A DNA stretch of 64,000 nucleotides from Plasmodium relictum (Eukaryota; Apicomplexa; Aconoidasida; Haemosporida; Plasmodiidae). Numbering within the stretch: the stretch's first letter is position 1; each line of letters opens with the position of its first letter. Positions 36,032-47,867 of this stretch are shown here, in pieces. The translations under genes and the position numbers were made by a program. The notes under the pieces are model-generated. The model worked only from the letters and a program-made list of their open reading frames with translations. It was not told the origin of the DNA and searched no databases. The stretch covers positions 124,001-188,000 of the forward strand of contig NC_041686.1 in assembly GCF_900005765.1 (NCBI RefSeq), read 5' to 3'.

Positions 36032-36856
36032 ATGGCTGCTTTTAAACCTTATAAATTCGTTATTTTTGATAAATATTTGAAAAATAATAATTATCATACA
36101 CAGATAATATCATATCTTGAATTATCATTATTATGTAAAGAAATATATATTAATGAAAATTTTTCTAAATTAAATTATAAAAATATTTGTGGAAATAAAT
36201 TAGTATATTATTCAGATAACAATTTGATTGATAAATTAAAACAGAGAAAATTAACTGATAATAGTTCTGACAAAATTTTTTCTAATAAAAATAAAATATA
36301 TGTAAATAATGATGATAACTATAATTTAGTAGAAAATGTAAAAAAGAAAAAGGAAGAACAATTAGAAATAAGTGAAAGCTCCCAGGATAAGAAAATAGAA
36401 AAAGAAATTGGTTCGTCAAATAATGAATTAAATAATATTAAAAATAAAAATAATTTAGTGAGCTTTTTTATTTATGATAATAATAAAGAAGAATTGACAA
36501 CCCTATTAAATTTAAATAAAATTATTAATGTAGATCATATAAATATCTTATGCTTAAGTAATTATAATTTAGTTGTAAATATATTCAAAAACTCTCAGTT
36601 TAAAAACAGGGTTTCTATTTATTGTCCATTTTACATAATTCATGACGATCATAAAAAAAGGAACTATCAAAAAAAAATTAAAGATATCCTATACAAAATA
36701 TTTAGTGATTTTCTTCCATTAAATTTTAAATATATTTATTTATCTGATTTAGTAAGAGCTATTATTTTAAATTCTGAATTATGTCAGAATAAATCAAATA
36801 ATTCAATAGAAGTATTAAAGTTTTTAGACATTATGGAAATAATTGGAAAAATATAA
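36032..36856 (+). CDS. conserved hypothetical, weak HTATIP2/Rossmann-like C-terminus
   Basis: Single exon, 274 aa. The N-terminal third (MAAFKPYKFVIFDKY onward) and the last 110 residues are ordered; the middle (about 70-150) is Asn/Lys/Glu low complexity. The C-terminal part, with NRVSIYCPFYIIH, IYLSDLVRAIILNSE and LKFLDIMEIIGKI, resembles the end of HTATIP2/TIP30-type short-chain reductases, where a 'VVRAML...LLENKAI' segment closes the fold. The Gly-rich nucleotide-binding loop of that family is not seen near the N-terminus, so any relation would be to a degenerate member. This is a weak call from pattern alone. It converges on the TXNDC9-like gene. Confidence 0.75.
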   Translation: MAAFKPYKFVIFDKYLKNNNYHTQIISYLELSLLCKEIYINENFSKLNYKNICGNKLVYYSDNNLIDKLKQRKLTDNSSDKIFSNKNKIYVNNDDNYNLVENVKKKKEEQLEISESSQDKKIEKEIGSSNNELNNIKNKNNLVSFFIYDNNKEELTTLLNLNKIINVDHINILCLSNYNLVVNIFKNSQFKNRVSIYCPFYIIHDDHKKRNYQKKIKDILYKIFSDFLPLNFKYIYLSDLVRAIILNSELCQNKSNNSIEVLKFLDIMEIIGKI

Positions 36857-37520
36857 TACAATAAGCAGTATACTTACTGTATATATATATATTATTTATT
36901 TTTATATTATTTATTTTATTTTTTTTCTATTTATTTTTTTTTCTTTTGAGATATTTTTAATAAGAAAAATTAGAGGTCTAAAAAATATAACAAAATTTTC
37001 TTTTTTATAAATAAAAAAGGTTATATAAATGAAAAGAATATAATAGGCAAATAACAGTTTAATTATTTTAAGTGATTAGAGTTTTAATCAAAATATATAT
37101 ATGTAGTTATACAAAAAAAGGAACGAAAAATAATATTAGTAAAAAATCAAAAAGAAGCAATAATTTTGCTTCTTTAACATTTTTTACAATTAATATTTAT
37201 AAAAAGACAAAAAAAAAAAAAAAGGGAAAAAAGATGTGAAAAAAAAAGAATAATAAAAAATATAGTAAAACAAATAGTAAATAAATTATATTTGTTACAA
37301 AATATATTCCTATGCTATTAAATTATATATATTTTAATTAATGTTAATAAGACTATTTTATATATTATTAAATATTTCCTATTAAGTATATTTTATTAAA
37401 TATATGCTTTTTTAATATATATATAAAATATTAAAACTATATTTTAAATATTTCGTAAAGTGTAAAATTATTTAATATAATAGTTATATTTTGCTATCAT
37501 TATTGAAAAAAATTCTTTTT
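36857..37520. other. convergent 3' region
   Basis: 664 bp between convergent stops; A/T-rich, presumed 3' UTRs. Nothing else seen. Confidence 0.5.
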
Positions 37521-38102
37521 TTAATCTTCTGTTTCCTTTTTATCTATTAATCCCCATTTTATTAAAACATTAATTAAGGTTTTTTCAGAAAAATTATCTC
37601 CTCCTAATTCATCAAATCCAATAACAGAATGTTCTGTTTTGCCGTCCTGTATAAGCATTAAAGTAGGGATACACCAAATTTTTAATCTTTCACATAAAAA
37701 AGGAGACTTTTCCGCATTTATTTTAATGAAATTAATATTTAAAAATTTCTTGGATAAGCTAATCAATTTACTATCTAAATATTGGCATCTCCATGTAGTA
37801 TTTCTATAAAAATGGCAACAAACTTTCTTTGAATTTTTGCAAATTTCAAAAAATTCTTTTTCTGATAATACTTCTTTATATGATCCATGACCTTTTCTTA
37901 ATAAAGTTAACTTTTCTTTATGTTTATTTTTTAATTCTTGTAATCTTTTATTTTTAATGCTTTCTAATTCTTCATCATTTTCATCAGAAATCCTTTTCTG
38001 TAGTGTTTCATATCTTCTTATTTCTAAATCTAATTCATCTTCTTTATCTTTTAAAGCCTCTAATATTTGGCTTTCAATATTTTTTGTGATTTTATTATTC
38101 AT
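37521..38102 (-). CDS. TXNDC9/phosducin-like protein 3 homologue
   Basis: Single exon, 193 aa, close to the usual family length (about 200-226). Residues 5-70 are a helical charged segment (LDLEIRRYETLQKRISDEN...). Residues 75-185 are a thioredoxin fold with FYRNTTWRCQYLDSKL, NINFIKINAEKSPFLCERL, IPTLMLIQDGKT and VIGFDELGG. As in TXNDC9, the CxxC redox motif is replaced by TTWRC, so it is unlikely to be an oxidoreductase. In yeast and human the family (PLP3/TXNDC9) binds the CCT/TRiC chaperonin and modulates actin and tubulin folding in the cytosol; the same role is likely here. Confident family assignment. Confidence 0.95.
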   Translation of the reverse strand: MNNKITKNIESQILEALKDKEDELDLEIRRYETLQKRISDENDEELESIKNKRLQELKNKHKEKLTLLRKGHGSYKEVLSEKEFFEICKNSKKVCCHFYRNTTWRCQYLDSKLISLSKKFLNINFIKINAEKSPFLCERLKIWCIPTLMLIQDGKTEHSVIGFDELGGDNFSEKTLINVLIKWGLIDKKETED

Positions 38103-38917
38103 GTTTTTTTTTTTTTTAAATACAGTAATATATATTTTTGTATAGCTTAAAATATTCTAATTTTTTTTTAATTTTTTTAGCATATTTTTGTTTATTTATT
38201 ATGTTTTACTTTGTTTCTTTATTTTTTTATTTTATTGAATTGTATATCTATTTTTTTTTTTTTTTATCTCTTATATTTCTATATGTATTCATATATTTAT
38301 AATATAAAAAAAAGTGATTAAAAAAATTTCAATTTTTAAATTTATAGTAACAAAAAATTAAAAAGAAATAATAATAAAATGAAGTTATAAAAAACAACTT
38401 AAATTTGCTTTCCTAAAATTAAAAAAAAGAAAAAAAACGTCAAATGATTGGATATTATTAAGTTTTTTTTATAAATTTACTAAAAAAAAAAAAAAACATA
38501 TATAAATACATCTTGAAACTTATTCATCATTTTATTGTATTTTATATCATTTCTATTTATGTATTATATTTTGTTACTTTATATTTAATTGCATTATATT
38601 TTTTTTTTAACTTATTTTTTTTTTCATTATTTTTTTGATATTTAGAATATTTAAGAATATAATTAAATATAGAATTTTTTTGAGAGTTTTTTGTTTTTGT
38701 TTATAAACAAGATATTTTTTAAGAATTAATATATTAAAGATTAAAATAATATTGTAAAAATTATTAAAAAAAGTATAGAAATACTTATTTTAAACAAAAA
38801 AAATAAAATAAGTACATATATATATTCTTATTTTTTTTTATATGTAAAATTTCAATGATTTAATACAAATCTGTAATTTTTTTTTTTTTAATATAACCTT
38901 TAAATAATTAAAAAAAA
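38103..38917. promoter_or_regulatory. divergent intergenic region
   Basis: 815 bp between divergent start codons (TXNDC9-like minus, zinc-ribbon gene plus). Carries both promoters; only homopolymers are seen. Confidence 0.4.
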
Positions 38918-39795
38918 ATGAAAATTGAAAATAGTACTATTAATGATCCCTTTTCTGTTTCTCAGATTATAGGAGATAAACTATTACAAGGATGGACCTT
39001 GTTAAATTCGAGCTGCCATATTGTAAGTAGTAAATACTTTTTTCTTTTTTTTTTCTTTTTTTAATATTATTTTTTGAATTTTTATTTTTTTAGTGCAATA
39101 TAACTCCTCTTATAAAACAAAAAAACAGAGAAGAACGATTCTGTGTTAGATGCAATTTATTCATTAAATTAGAGAAATCAGAAAGTGAAGAAGACACTGA
39201 TAATGTAAAAGAAAATAATGAAAAAAAAGAAGATAAAGAAAATATTAATGATCCCATTAAATACGTTAAAGAGATTAAATTACAAAATGAGGAATTTAAT
39301 GAATTATTAAATAAGAATAATATTTCAAAAGATGAAATACAAAACCTTTTTGAATATAAAAATTATATAAAAGAAAGATGTGGATATGAAGTAGGTGAAT
39401 GGTTAAATTTTAATAAAGAGTATAATCAAAATGGAATGAAAAATGAAAATTCCGAATTAAAAAATGGAAGTATTCAATTAAAAAAAGAAAATAAATCTAC
39501 TTCAAAATGTGGAAATAGAGATTTTCTACCAAGTGAACATGAAGATTTAGAAATATTAAAAAAAAATTATATCTCTAATAATGGCTTGTATTCTAATAGA
39601 TATGGTAAATTAGAAGCAGAATTATCTATTTTAAATAAAACCAAAGATGTTTTTATGGATAAATTAGAAAAATACTCTGATTATTTAATTAGAAGTAGCA
39701 ATAAAAATGATGAAATGGAATATATAAACAAAATTGCTGATGTTGTAACAATTTTAGAAAAAGTAAATAACCTAAAAAAAAATATGATTGCTTAA
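38918..39795 (+). CDS. zinc-ribbon protein of the p27 autoantigen (SSSCA1/ZNRD2) family, two exons
   Basis: Exon 1 38918-39022 and exon 2 39094-39795; 268 aa. The junction is CATATT|GTAAGT to TTTTAG|TGCAAT, phase 0. The family signature GWTLLNSSCHICN...FCVRC is complete only after splicing: the zinc ligands are C33, C36, C52 and C55, and the intron falls directly before C36. The ORF of exon 2 continues upstream of the internal Met at 39436. Residues 60-175 are Lys/Glu/Asn-rich, and the last 70 (LEILKKNYISNN ... LEKVNNLKKNM) are helical. Human SSSCA1/ZNRD2 is a small zinc-ribbon protein linked to the centromere/mitosis and to tankyrase; the role in Plasmodium is unknown. Confidence 0.88.
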
Positions 39796-41451
39796 TCCTT
39801 ATCTAGATTTATGTATTATATATATATTTTTTATGTAAATTCAAAAACATTTTATTTTTAATTTAATGATATTCTTCTCAATTAATTTTAGAATCGTTTA
39901 TCTTTTAATATTTTCTATATCTTTAATTACATCTACGTAAAATATAAATATATAATTTTATCTTAATGAATTATTTTATGAAGTTTATAAAGATACTTTT
40001 TATTTTATTATTTTAATTCGCATTTTTCTTTTAATATATTAAAAGTTCTAAATTTCCATTATTAAGTGTAAAAAAATAAAAAAAAAAGGTTTATTTATAT
40101 TTCAAAGAACTTTATATTTTATACATATTTATTTATTAAAATTAATTATATTTAATGATATATGATAAATCAAACAATATATATAGCAATATATCTATAT
40201 AAATATAATATATATAGATATATATTTATTTATTAAATTTCTAATAAATATTTAAAGTTTTCATACAATTCTTTAATGTTATCATCAAACCCCCTGGTAT
40301 ATAATTTCTATAGCTAATGAATTATTACAAAGAAATAAAAAAAATGTTCTTTCCTACTTTTCAAATAATACAATTAACTTAATTTTATTTATTTTTTTTA
40401 TTAAGAAAATTTTAGAATTCTTAAAATTATATTTATTTCTTTTTCGTTTAACATAATTTATAATAACAACAAAGCATCCATAAAAAAAAAAAAAGGTAAG
40501 AAAAAGAGAGATAATATAGTAAGATATTTTATTAGTTATATATATTCACTTATATGGATATGATTTTTCATTCAGAGCTTATTTTGTTTATAAAATGAAG
40601 TTGATAAAAATTAAATTTTCTTTTTTTTTAGTGTATCCAAAATATTTTGAAATTTCACAAATATTTTTTATATGTGAAAATTATAAAAAGTAAAAGGCCT
40701 CTATATGCACTACATTTTATTATAAAAAAAAAAAAACTTTAAAAAATTAAGTAAACAAAAAAAAAAAAGATAGATATTGTTTCTACTATTAGTAGCACGC
40801 ATAAATTTATTTTTCTGATAAAATTTAACATTCCATTAAAATAGTTTGATGTATTATTCTAAAAAATGAGCAAATTAAAAATGGAATAGAATAAATATTC
40901 TTGGTATTTATTGCTGCATTTTTTTTATTTTTTATTTTTTATTTTTTTAACAATATATTGTTTTTAATTGAAATATACAAACTTTTGGTGTTATATTTTT
41001 TAGATATATATTTTTTTTTTCGAATATTAGGATATAAAAAATAAATGATAACATTTGTTCAGAAAAAAAAAGGAGCAATTTGAAAAATAGATTAATAAAG
41101 CTTTAAACTTGATATCGAAAAAAAAAAAAAAAAAGAATAGCATTAAAAAAATAAAGAAAATTAATAAATAAAAAAAAAAAGAAAAAGAAAAGAAAAAAGA
41201 AAAAAGAAAAAGAAAAAAGAGAAAAGAAGAAAAGAAGAAGAAAAAGAAAAAAAGAAAAAGAAGAAAAAGTAGAAAAAAAAAAATTAAAAATATTTAAAAA
41301 TATCAATAAAAAATACTGTAAATATTTAAGAAAAAAAACAGGGAATAAATTTACAATTATACATTTTTTTTTTTTATAAAATACATAAATATATTTATAA
41401 AAAAAAGTAAAAAATTTTTAATCTCTAAATATACTTTTTAAAAGGGTTCCC
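39796..41451. other. intergenic, GBP2 upstream region
   Basis: 1.66 kb between co-oriented genes. First part is the 3' flank of the zinc-ribbon gene. Close to GBP2 is the 100-base polypurine tract (listed). The minus-strand ORF across the tract is simply its Phe/Ser/Leu translation. Confidence 0.6.
41170..41269 (+). repeat. 100-base uninterrupted polypurine tract
   Basis: Only A and G on the plus strand from 41170 to 41269, mostly A4-6G units shifting to AAG/AAGAAG. It ends 182 bp before the GBP2 start codon. Such mirror-rich homopurine stretches can form triplex (H-DNA) or a stiff, nucleosome-excluding segment. Confidence 0.85.
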
Positions 41452-42837
41452 ATGGAAAATAATGTAAGTAGAATTTTAAATAACATTTTTTTATTTAAAA
41501 AATAAACTTTTCATTTAATAAATTGTACAATTATTATTTATATATTAAAAAATTTAACAATATAAGAATAAATCAAATAAAATAAATATATATATATAAA
41601 GAATATAAAATATGTAATTATTATATTCTTATTGTTCTATAATTTTTAATATATAAAATTAAGATTAAACAATTAACTAATAATGTTATTTTGATTATAT
41701 ATATATGTTTTAATTCTATTATATTAAAAAATTAATATTAATAAAAATCTAACTAAAGAAAAATGATAAAAAGATATATGAGCATTTCAAGTTAATTTAA
41801 AAAAAAAAATTAAGAAATGAAAAAAAGAAAAAAAAGACAAAAGAGAAAAATTGAAAAAGAAAAATAAAGATAAAAATTAAGAAATGAATTATATAAAATT
41901 GAAATAAATAAAATTCATTTATAATATTTTTATTTTTTAATATTTATATAGAGTCCATCAAAAGGTTGTCGAGTTTATGTTGGAAATTTACCATGGAAAG
42001 TTACTTGGCCAGTTTTAAAAAGTCATATGAAAAAAGCAGGAGATGTCATTAGAGTAGATATTTTTGAAGATGCACAAGGAAGATCAAAAGTAAATTGATT
42101 ATACAAAAATATAAGTATATATATATACTTTGAAATATAAAATTTTGTTTTATTAATTTATAATTTTTAGGGATGTGGAATAGTAGAATATGCTACATAT
42201 GAAGAAGCTCAAGAAGCTATAAATACCTTAAATGATTCTAAGTTAGAAGGTATAGTTATTTATATTTTTTTTTTTAATTTTTTTTTTTTTTTATGTCGTA
42301 TTTAAAAATGTATTTTTGCATAATATTTTAGATCGCTTAATATTTGTAAGAGAGGATAGAGAAGAGAATGCAGGAAACTATGAAAAAAGAAGATTTAACA
42401 ATATTAGAAAAGAAAAATTTTATGAAACTAGAAGAAGAAGAGACTATGATTATAGGAGAGATTACCGAAGAGATGATTATAGAAGAGATTTTAGAAGAGA
42501 TGATTTTAGAAGAGATGATTTTAGAAGAGATTTCAGAAGAGATTATAGGAGAGATGATTTTAGGAGAAATGATTTTAGAAGATCAAGTAAAAGAAATTGT
42601 ACTTTGATTGTTTATAATTTACCACCCCAAGTTACTTGGAAAGAATTAAAAGATTTATTTAAAAAACATGGTAGGGTTGTTAGAGCTGATTTAAAAAATG
42701 AAGAAAATTCTTCCAAAGAATTAACTGGAATAGTAATTATGGAAAATGAATATGAAGCAAAAAATGCAATTGATGCATTAAATTTTTGTAATTTTGATGG
42801 TTATATATTAAAAGTGAATTTTGAAAATAACGAATAA
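41452..42837 (+). CDS. GBP2: GBP2-like RNA/telomeric single-strand DNA-binding protein (two RRMs), four exons
   Basis: Exons 41452-41463 (only four codons, MENN), 41952-42089, 42171-42249 and 42332-42837; 244 aa. All introns are GT..AG and phases agree (0, 0, 1). RRM1 is residues 11-84 (RNP2 VYVGNL, RNP1-like GCGIVEY). A linker of about 110-160 is made of RRD(D)(F/Y) repeats. RRM2 is about residues 165-244 ([15 protein letters not shown]). The size and two-RRM layout match Plasmodium GBP2, described as binding the G-rich telomeric strand, and also G-strand RNA; nuclear and cytoplasmic roles have been reported for such proteins. The Arg/Asp repeats are an SR/RGG-like charged linker. The 4-codon first exon and 488-bp first intron mean a predictor could easily miss the true start. 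Confidence 0.93.
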
Positions 42838-45284
42838 TTTTTTTTCTTTTGTTAATTATATATACATATATATATGAACAAAAATATTTATTATAAAATT
42901 TTATTTTATATCATAGTAAAATGAAGCATACATTTATACAGAATAAAATATATATGTAAGTATATATATTTTTAATTTCGTGCAATTAATATTTTTGTAT
43001 TTGAAATTTTCTAAAAATCCCAAAATCATATATTTAAAAAAAAAATTAAAAATAATAAGTCTAAAAAAAAATTATAAAATGAATTAAAATAAAATTAATT
43101 TTATTGAAAAGAAAGAGTATTAAATAATTATTAAATTATCTGTTTTTATTATTACAGTTTTAAAAAAAAAGTTTTCATTATTAATATGTTTTATGTCAAA
43201 TATGTAAAAAAGGAAAAGTCTAATTTATTTATAATTATAGAAATGAAAAGGGTTATAATTTGTTGTGCATAAGATTAAAAAAAAAAATCATATTGATGGA
43301 TATGGCCCCAATATGTAAATTTTTTATAATAAAACATCTATAATTAAAACATACATATATATACATATATATATTTAATACTTAAAAAAAAAAAAAAATA
43401 TAATTTGCATTTATAATGTAGTACATTTATTTTAATAAGTATATATAATATATATAAGGGGGAAAATTAGTATATTCTTAAATGTATTTTCATAATGGAG
43501 TATAAAAATAATAGATCAAAATAAAAAATGCTTTATAATTTATTAATATCATTAGAATTACAGATATAAAAAATTATTTCTAAGAAAATATGAACATTTT
43601 ATGTTTGATATTGTTAATTCATTTATTCCTTTTTTTTTTTTAAATTAGATTAAAACTATAGAAATAAAAAGAGATTAAAGATACATAAAACTCATTATTG
43701 ATACAAAATTAAAAAAATACATATTTTCTTTGATAAAAACTAAAATTACATTCCTTTAAAAAAATTACACATTTGTATTTTTTTTTATTTACTACATTAT
43801 AATTTATAATTGTCTTTAGTTAATTAAAAAAAAATCATTAGTCATATTATAAAATAATTTTTCTTTACAAAGTATATTCTTGTAATCAAATTTTTTTTTA
43901 GGTTATTAACATTTTTTTCTTTTTTCTTTCTTAATATATTACTATTCTACATTACAAAATTCATTTTCTTTTTATTTCATGCAGTAAATCATTAAAAAGA
44001 AAATTTTTTTTAATAGTACTTAATTTTTTAATATATTAAAATTTTTCTATTTTTCTAAATTAATGTTCCATACTAATTTTAAAAAAAGGAATTCATATTT
44101 CTTCCCATTAAAATAGGAAATCTAATAAGTAACATTTCCATTTTTTATAATAGAGATTAGTTTTCTTTTTGCTTTATTGATATTTCATTCTACTTCCTTT
44201 AAAATATAAGAAATATATATATTATATAAATATATATATTTTATATGAAAATAATGACATCTTAAACATATATACTTAAAAAAAAAAAAAATATATATAG
44301 TCTTCATTCAATAATAAAATTTTTTTCTTATTTTATTTTATATTAGAAAATTTTATTAGAATTAATAAATTCTTTTATTTATATTTTAATAAATCTTTAG
44401 ATTTTCTTTTTTCGCTTCAATTTTATATTGTTTAAAAGAGCATACTATGTTAGTAAAATACTTTTTATGAAATATATGTTTTAGAATAATACTTTTCTTC
44501 TATAACATATAATTGAACAAATTTAAAGAAAATAAAATTTCAGTTATAATATTTAAAAATAAATATTTCTTTTTTCATTACATTTATTAAAAAAGTATCT
44601 ATTAAAAATCTTTGTATATTCTACATATAACCTATTACAAAATACTTATAACTATTATTTAAATAGCACAAGAAAAATGAACAAATAAATAAATAAATAT
44701 ATTAAAAAATGTAAAAATATGAATAAAAATATAAGCAAATAAGTAAATTAAAGAATAAATAAGAAACATATGAATATACAAATGAATAAAAAATATAGTT
44801 ATCTAATGTATAAGTAAATGCATAAATATATAAATAAATAAACAAATAAAATTAATTATTAAAGTAATCATAATTAAATATATTTTTAATTTTTATTAAA
44901 TAAATTTTAAAATCATATAGTTATTTTTATGTTTTTATTTTTTTTTTTTTTAGTGTGCGCATTGGCAAATAAAAAAAAAAAAAATATAAAAAAATTGAAA
45001 AAAAATTAAACAATTTTCAAAATTTTTATAACTTGATAATTTTTTAAAGACATTGTTTTGTTTTGTTTTTTTTTTTTTATTTAAAAATAAAAAGAAAAAA
45101 AATGTTAATTAATATTAATCTAATCTTTTAATTTTTTAATGAAATAATTTTTTTTTATATTTAACTTTTTTATAAATATATATTTTTTATCTTCTTTAAA
45201 ATTTATCATATATTTTTTCAAAAATAGTTCGTTTTAAATTTAATTTTCTTTTGTTTTTTTATTTAAAAATAAGAAATTTGAACA
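42838..45284. other. 2.4-kb intergenic region
   Basis: Between GBP2 and the PPPDE gene, both plus strand. No ORF, RNA or motif that I can support; A/T homopolymers dominate. The last 350 bp are probably the promoter and leader of the PPPDE gene. Confidence 0.5.
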
Positions 45285-46962
45285 ATGAAAAAAGGGAGTA
45301 GAGAAAATAGTACAGAATATAGAAATGAAGAAAAAGGATGTAATATCCTTGACTATGATGAAAGCAGCAAAATTAAAAGTATACCAGAACCAGATTTTAA
45401 TTCCAATATGGTTTATTTAAATATTTATGATTTAGATTCAGTTTCAAAGGTTGTTAATACTGTAGCTAGATCAATGGGAGCAGGTGAATTAATAAAAATA
45501 TATTTTATATTTATATATTTTTATACTTTGGTTGTTCTTAATTTTTTTTATTTTTGAATTATATATAACAGGTGCTTTTCATGCTGGTGTAGAAGTATAT
45601 GGTTATGAATATTCATTTGGCTACATAGTGGGTAAAGATCGAATATATTAAAAAGACATTTTTATTATATATATTTTTAAGAATATTTTTTTTAATAAAA
45701 AATGTTCATTAAAATTATTTTAAATATGTTTATCTATTGTGTTTATAATGATTCAAAAATATTTATAAGTATAAAGTAAAATGTTTGAACAATCTATTTT
45801 TTTTTTTTTCGAACAGATGGTGAAACGGGCGTAACAAAAACAAATGCGCGCTTTCATCCATATCATGTATATCGTGAAAGTATTCCTATGGTAATTTTTC
45901 CATTTTAATTATATTAATAGATAATTAATATTAAATTTTTTACTTATTTATAAATATATAAATTTATATTTTTTTTTTTTTTTCTTATCCTTTTTAAAAA
46001 TAGGGGTAAGGAAAATTTTAATAGAAATTATGTAATACTTTTATTGGATATTTTTATAATTTTACGTTTTTTTGTCTTTTTTTTTTTTTTTTTGAAAGTA
46101 AAACTCCATTAACCAAAGAAGAAGTTGATCTTTTGGTTGAAGTTATGAAGTTACAATGGATAGGTGATACATATGATATATTATCAAGGTATATATATAT
46201 ATATTAACAGAAAATAATTATAATATATTAAAATATATATAAAAAAATATAATTAATTAAAAATAATTTTTATGCTTATTTTAAGAATAATAAATGAAAA
46301 AAAAATATATGTCCTATGAAATAAAATATTCAATAAATTAACAATATATATACAAATGCTTTAATTTTTTCAGAAATTGCTTAAATTATGCTGATTATTT
46401 CTGTAATCTATTGGGTTAATAATAAAATTGTTAATAGAAGCAAATATACTAGATATATTATTCTAGAAATTCAATATGTTATTATTCTTTATTTTATTTT
46501 TTTAATTTTGTTTCAAAAAATTCTTACATAAAAATTTTATGTAAAAATATGAAGGCATTATTTTCATTTTGTTTTATTTTAAATTGAAATAATTGTATAG
46601 ACGTAGGTAGCATACCTGATTGGGTTATGAGTTTACAAAAAAAAGTTACTTGGGTAAAGTCAAATATAAATGTTGCAGCTACTAAATTAAAAGTATGAAG
46701 TAAAACTAATTTTATAATTAAACATAAACTAAAATATATATGTATACATATATTTTTTTTTTATTAAAAAGGAATTAAATAAAGCTGCTGGAATACCAAG
46801 TGTTATAAAATATTTAAAGAAAAAATACAAAGAAAATAGTGATTACGAAGGGTAACAATATCTTTATTTTATTTTATTTTATTTTTTTTTATTGTAATTA
46901 GATGACATTCCGCTTTGTTTTGAAAATTTTATTACAGATGTAAAGTTATTGTAAAATCATAA
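45285..46962 (+). CDS. PPPDE/DeSI-type cysteine (de-SUMO/deubiquitin) peptidase, nine exons
   Basis: Exons 45285-45483, 45572-45631, 45817-45890, 46004-46005, 46099-46188, 46374-46414, 46601-46692, 46772-46851 and 46938-46962; 220 aa. The catalytic His is H70 (AFHAGVEVYGYEYSFG) and the catalytic Cys is C144 (RNCLNYADYF), matching the permuted papain-like PPPDE fold. The region RESIPMGKTPLTKEEVD...WIGDTYDILS is typical of plant-like members. Exon 4 is only two bases (GG): exon 3 ends ATG in phase 0 and exon 5 starts T-AAA-ACT, so ATG+GG+T-AAA gives Met-Gly-Lys, as expected for the conserved MGKT. Direct joining of exons 3 and 5 gives TAA immediately. PPPDE/DeSI enzymes remove SUMO or ubiquitin; activity here is inferred. 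The tail (about 170-220) is Lys-rich and helical. Confidence 0.9.
46004..46005 (+). other. candidate 2-nt microexon (GG) of the PPPDE gene
   Basis: Sequence around it is ...AAAAATAG|GG|GTAAGG..., an acceptor and a strong donor separated by two bases. The upstream intron is 45891-46003 and the downstream intron 46006-46098, each GT..AG. The two bases are needed to supply the Gly codon and keep frame. Confidence 0.7.
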
Positions 46963-47307
46963 GATTTTAAATTTTAATACACTTTAAAAAAAAAAAAAAC
47001 GTTATATTATTGTTTTTTTTTTCCCCTTCCTTTTTTTTTATTTATTTCTATTTGTTCTCTTAGCTTATAATTTTAGAAATTTGATATTCAAAAAATGTAG
47101 ATATTATTTATATAAAACTCATTTATATATGAATAAATTATTCCTTCTCAAAATAATTACGCTCTACATTGTTCTTGTATTTATAATTTTTTTTTCTCAT
47201 GATATATATGTTTAGGTTTTTTTTAGTTTTTTTTTAAGAAATCATTTGATTATATTTATAACAAAAATACATTTAAGTATTGTTTATATATATATATATA
47301 TATATAT

Positions 47308-47355
<48 letters not shown>

Positions 47356-47867
47356 TTATTTATTTGATAATAAATAAAATTATCTTAAACTATAAAAATT
47401 AAAAATGATGTAAAATATATTTTTTCTTCATATATAATAAAAAAAGTATCTATAATGCACATTAGCATGTAGAATAATGTATCAAAAATATAATTAACTA
47501 TTGGTTATTTAAGTAAATTTCTCAAAATTTTCAAAATAAAAAAATACGAAAAGTAAAATTAAATAAAATTAAATAAAATTAAATATAAAAAATAACATCT
47601 TTTTGTTTTAAAATATTTAAAAAATTTTTATTCTCATTTTTATATTTCGTTAAATTTTTTTTATTTTCATTCTGCAAAATTATAAAAATAAAAATAAAAA
47701 TTTTAAATAAAAAATTTTGTAATCTTTTGTTTTTTGTAAATTTTTTTATACATATATATATATTTTTTCTAAAAATAATTGTATTATTTATTTTCTTTAA
47801 TAAATAAATTTAGAAAATAGTATTATGTAGAACGTTTTAGCATTAAAAAAAAAAAAATTAGGGTAAA
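46963..47867. other. intergenic with TA/TTTA repeat
   Basis: 905 bp between PPPDE and TMEM147 genes. A TA run followed by TTTA units lies at 47285-47353. No gene seen. Confidence 0.6.
47285..47353. repeat. (TA)n followed by (TTTA)n microsatellite
   Basis: About 11 TA units running into about 12 TTTA units with one interruption. Confidence 0.8.

Noticed and set aside
41103-41306. 67-codon minus-strand ORF of Phe/Leu/Ser
   Set aside because: Translation of the opposite strand of the homopurine tract; no gene-like composition.
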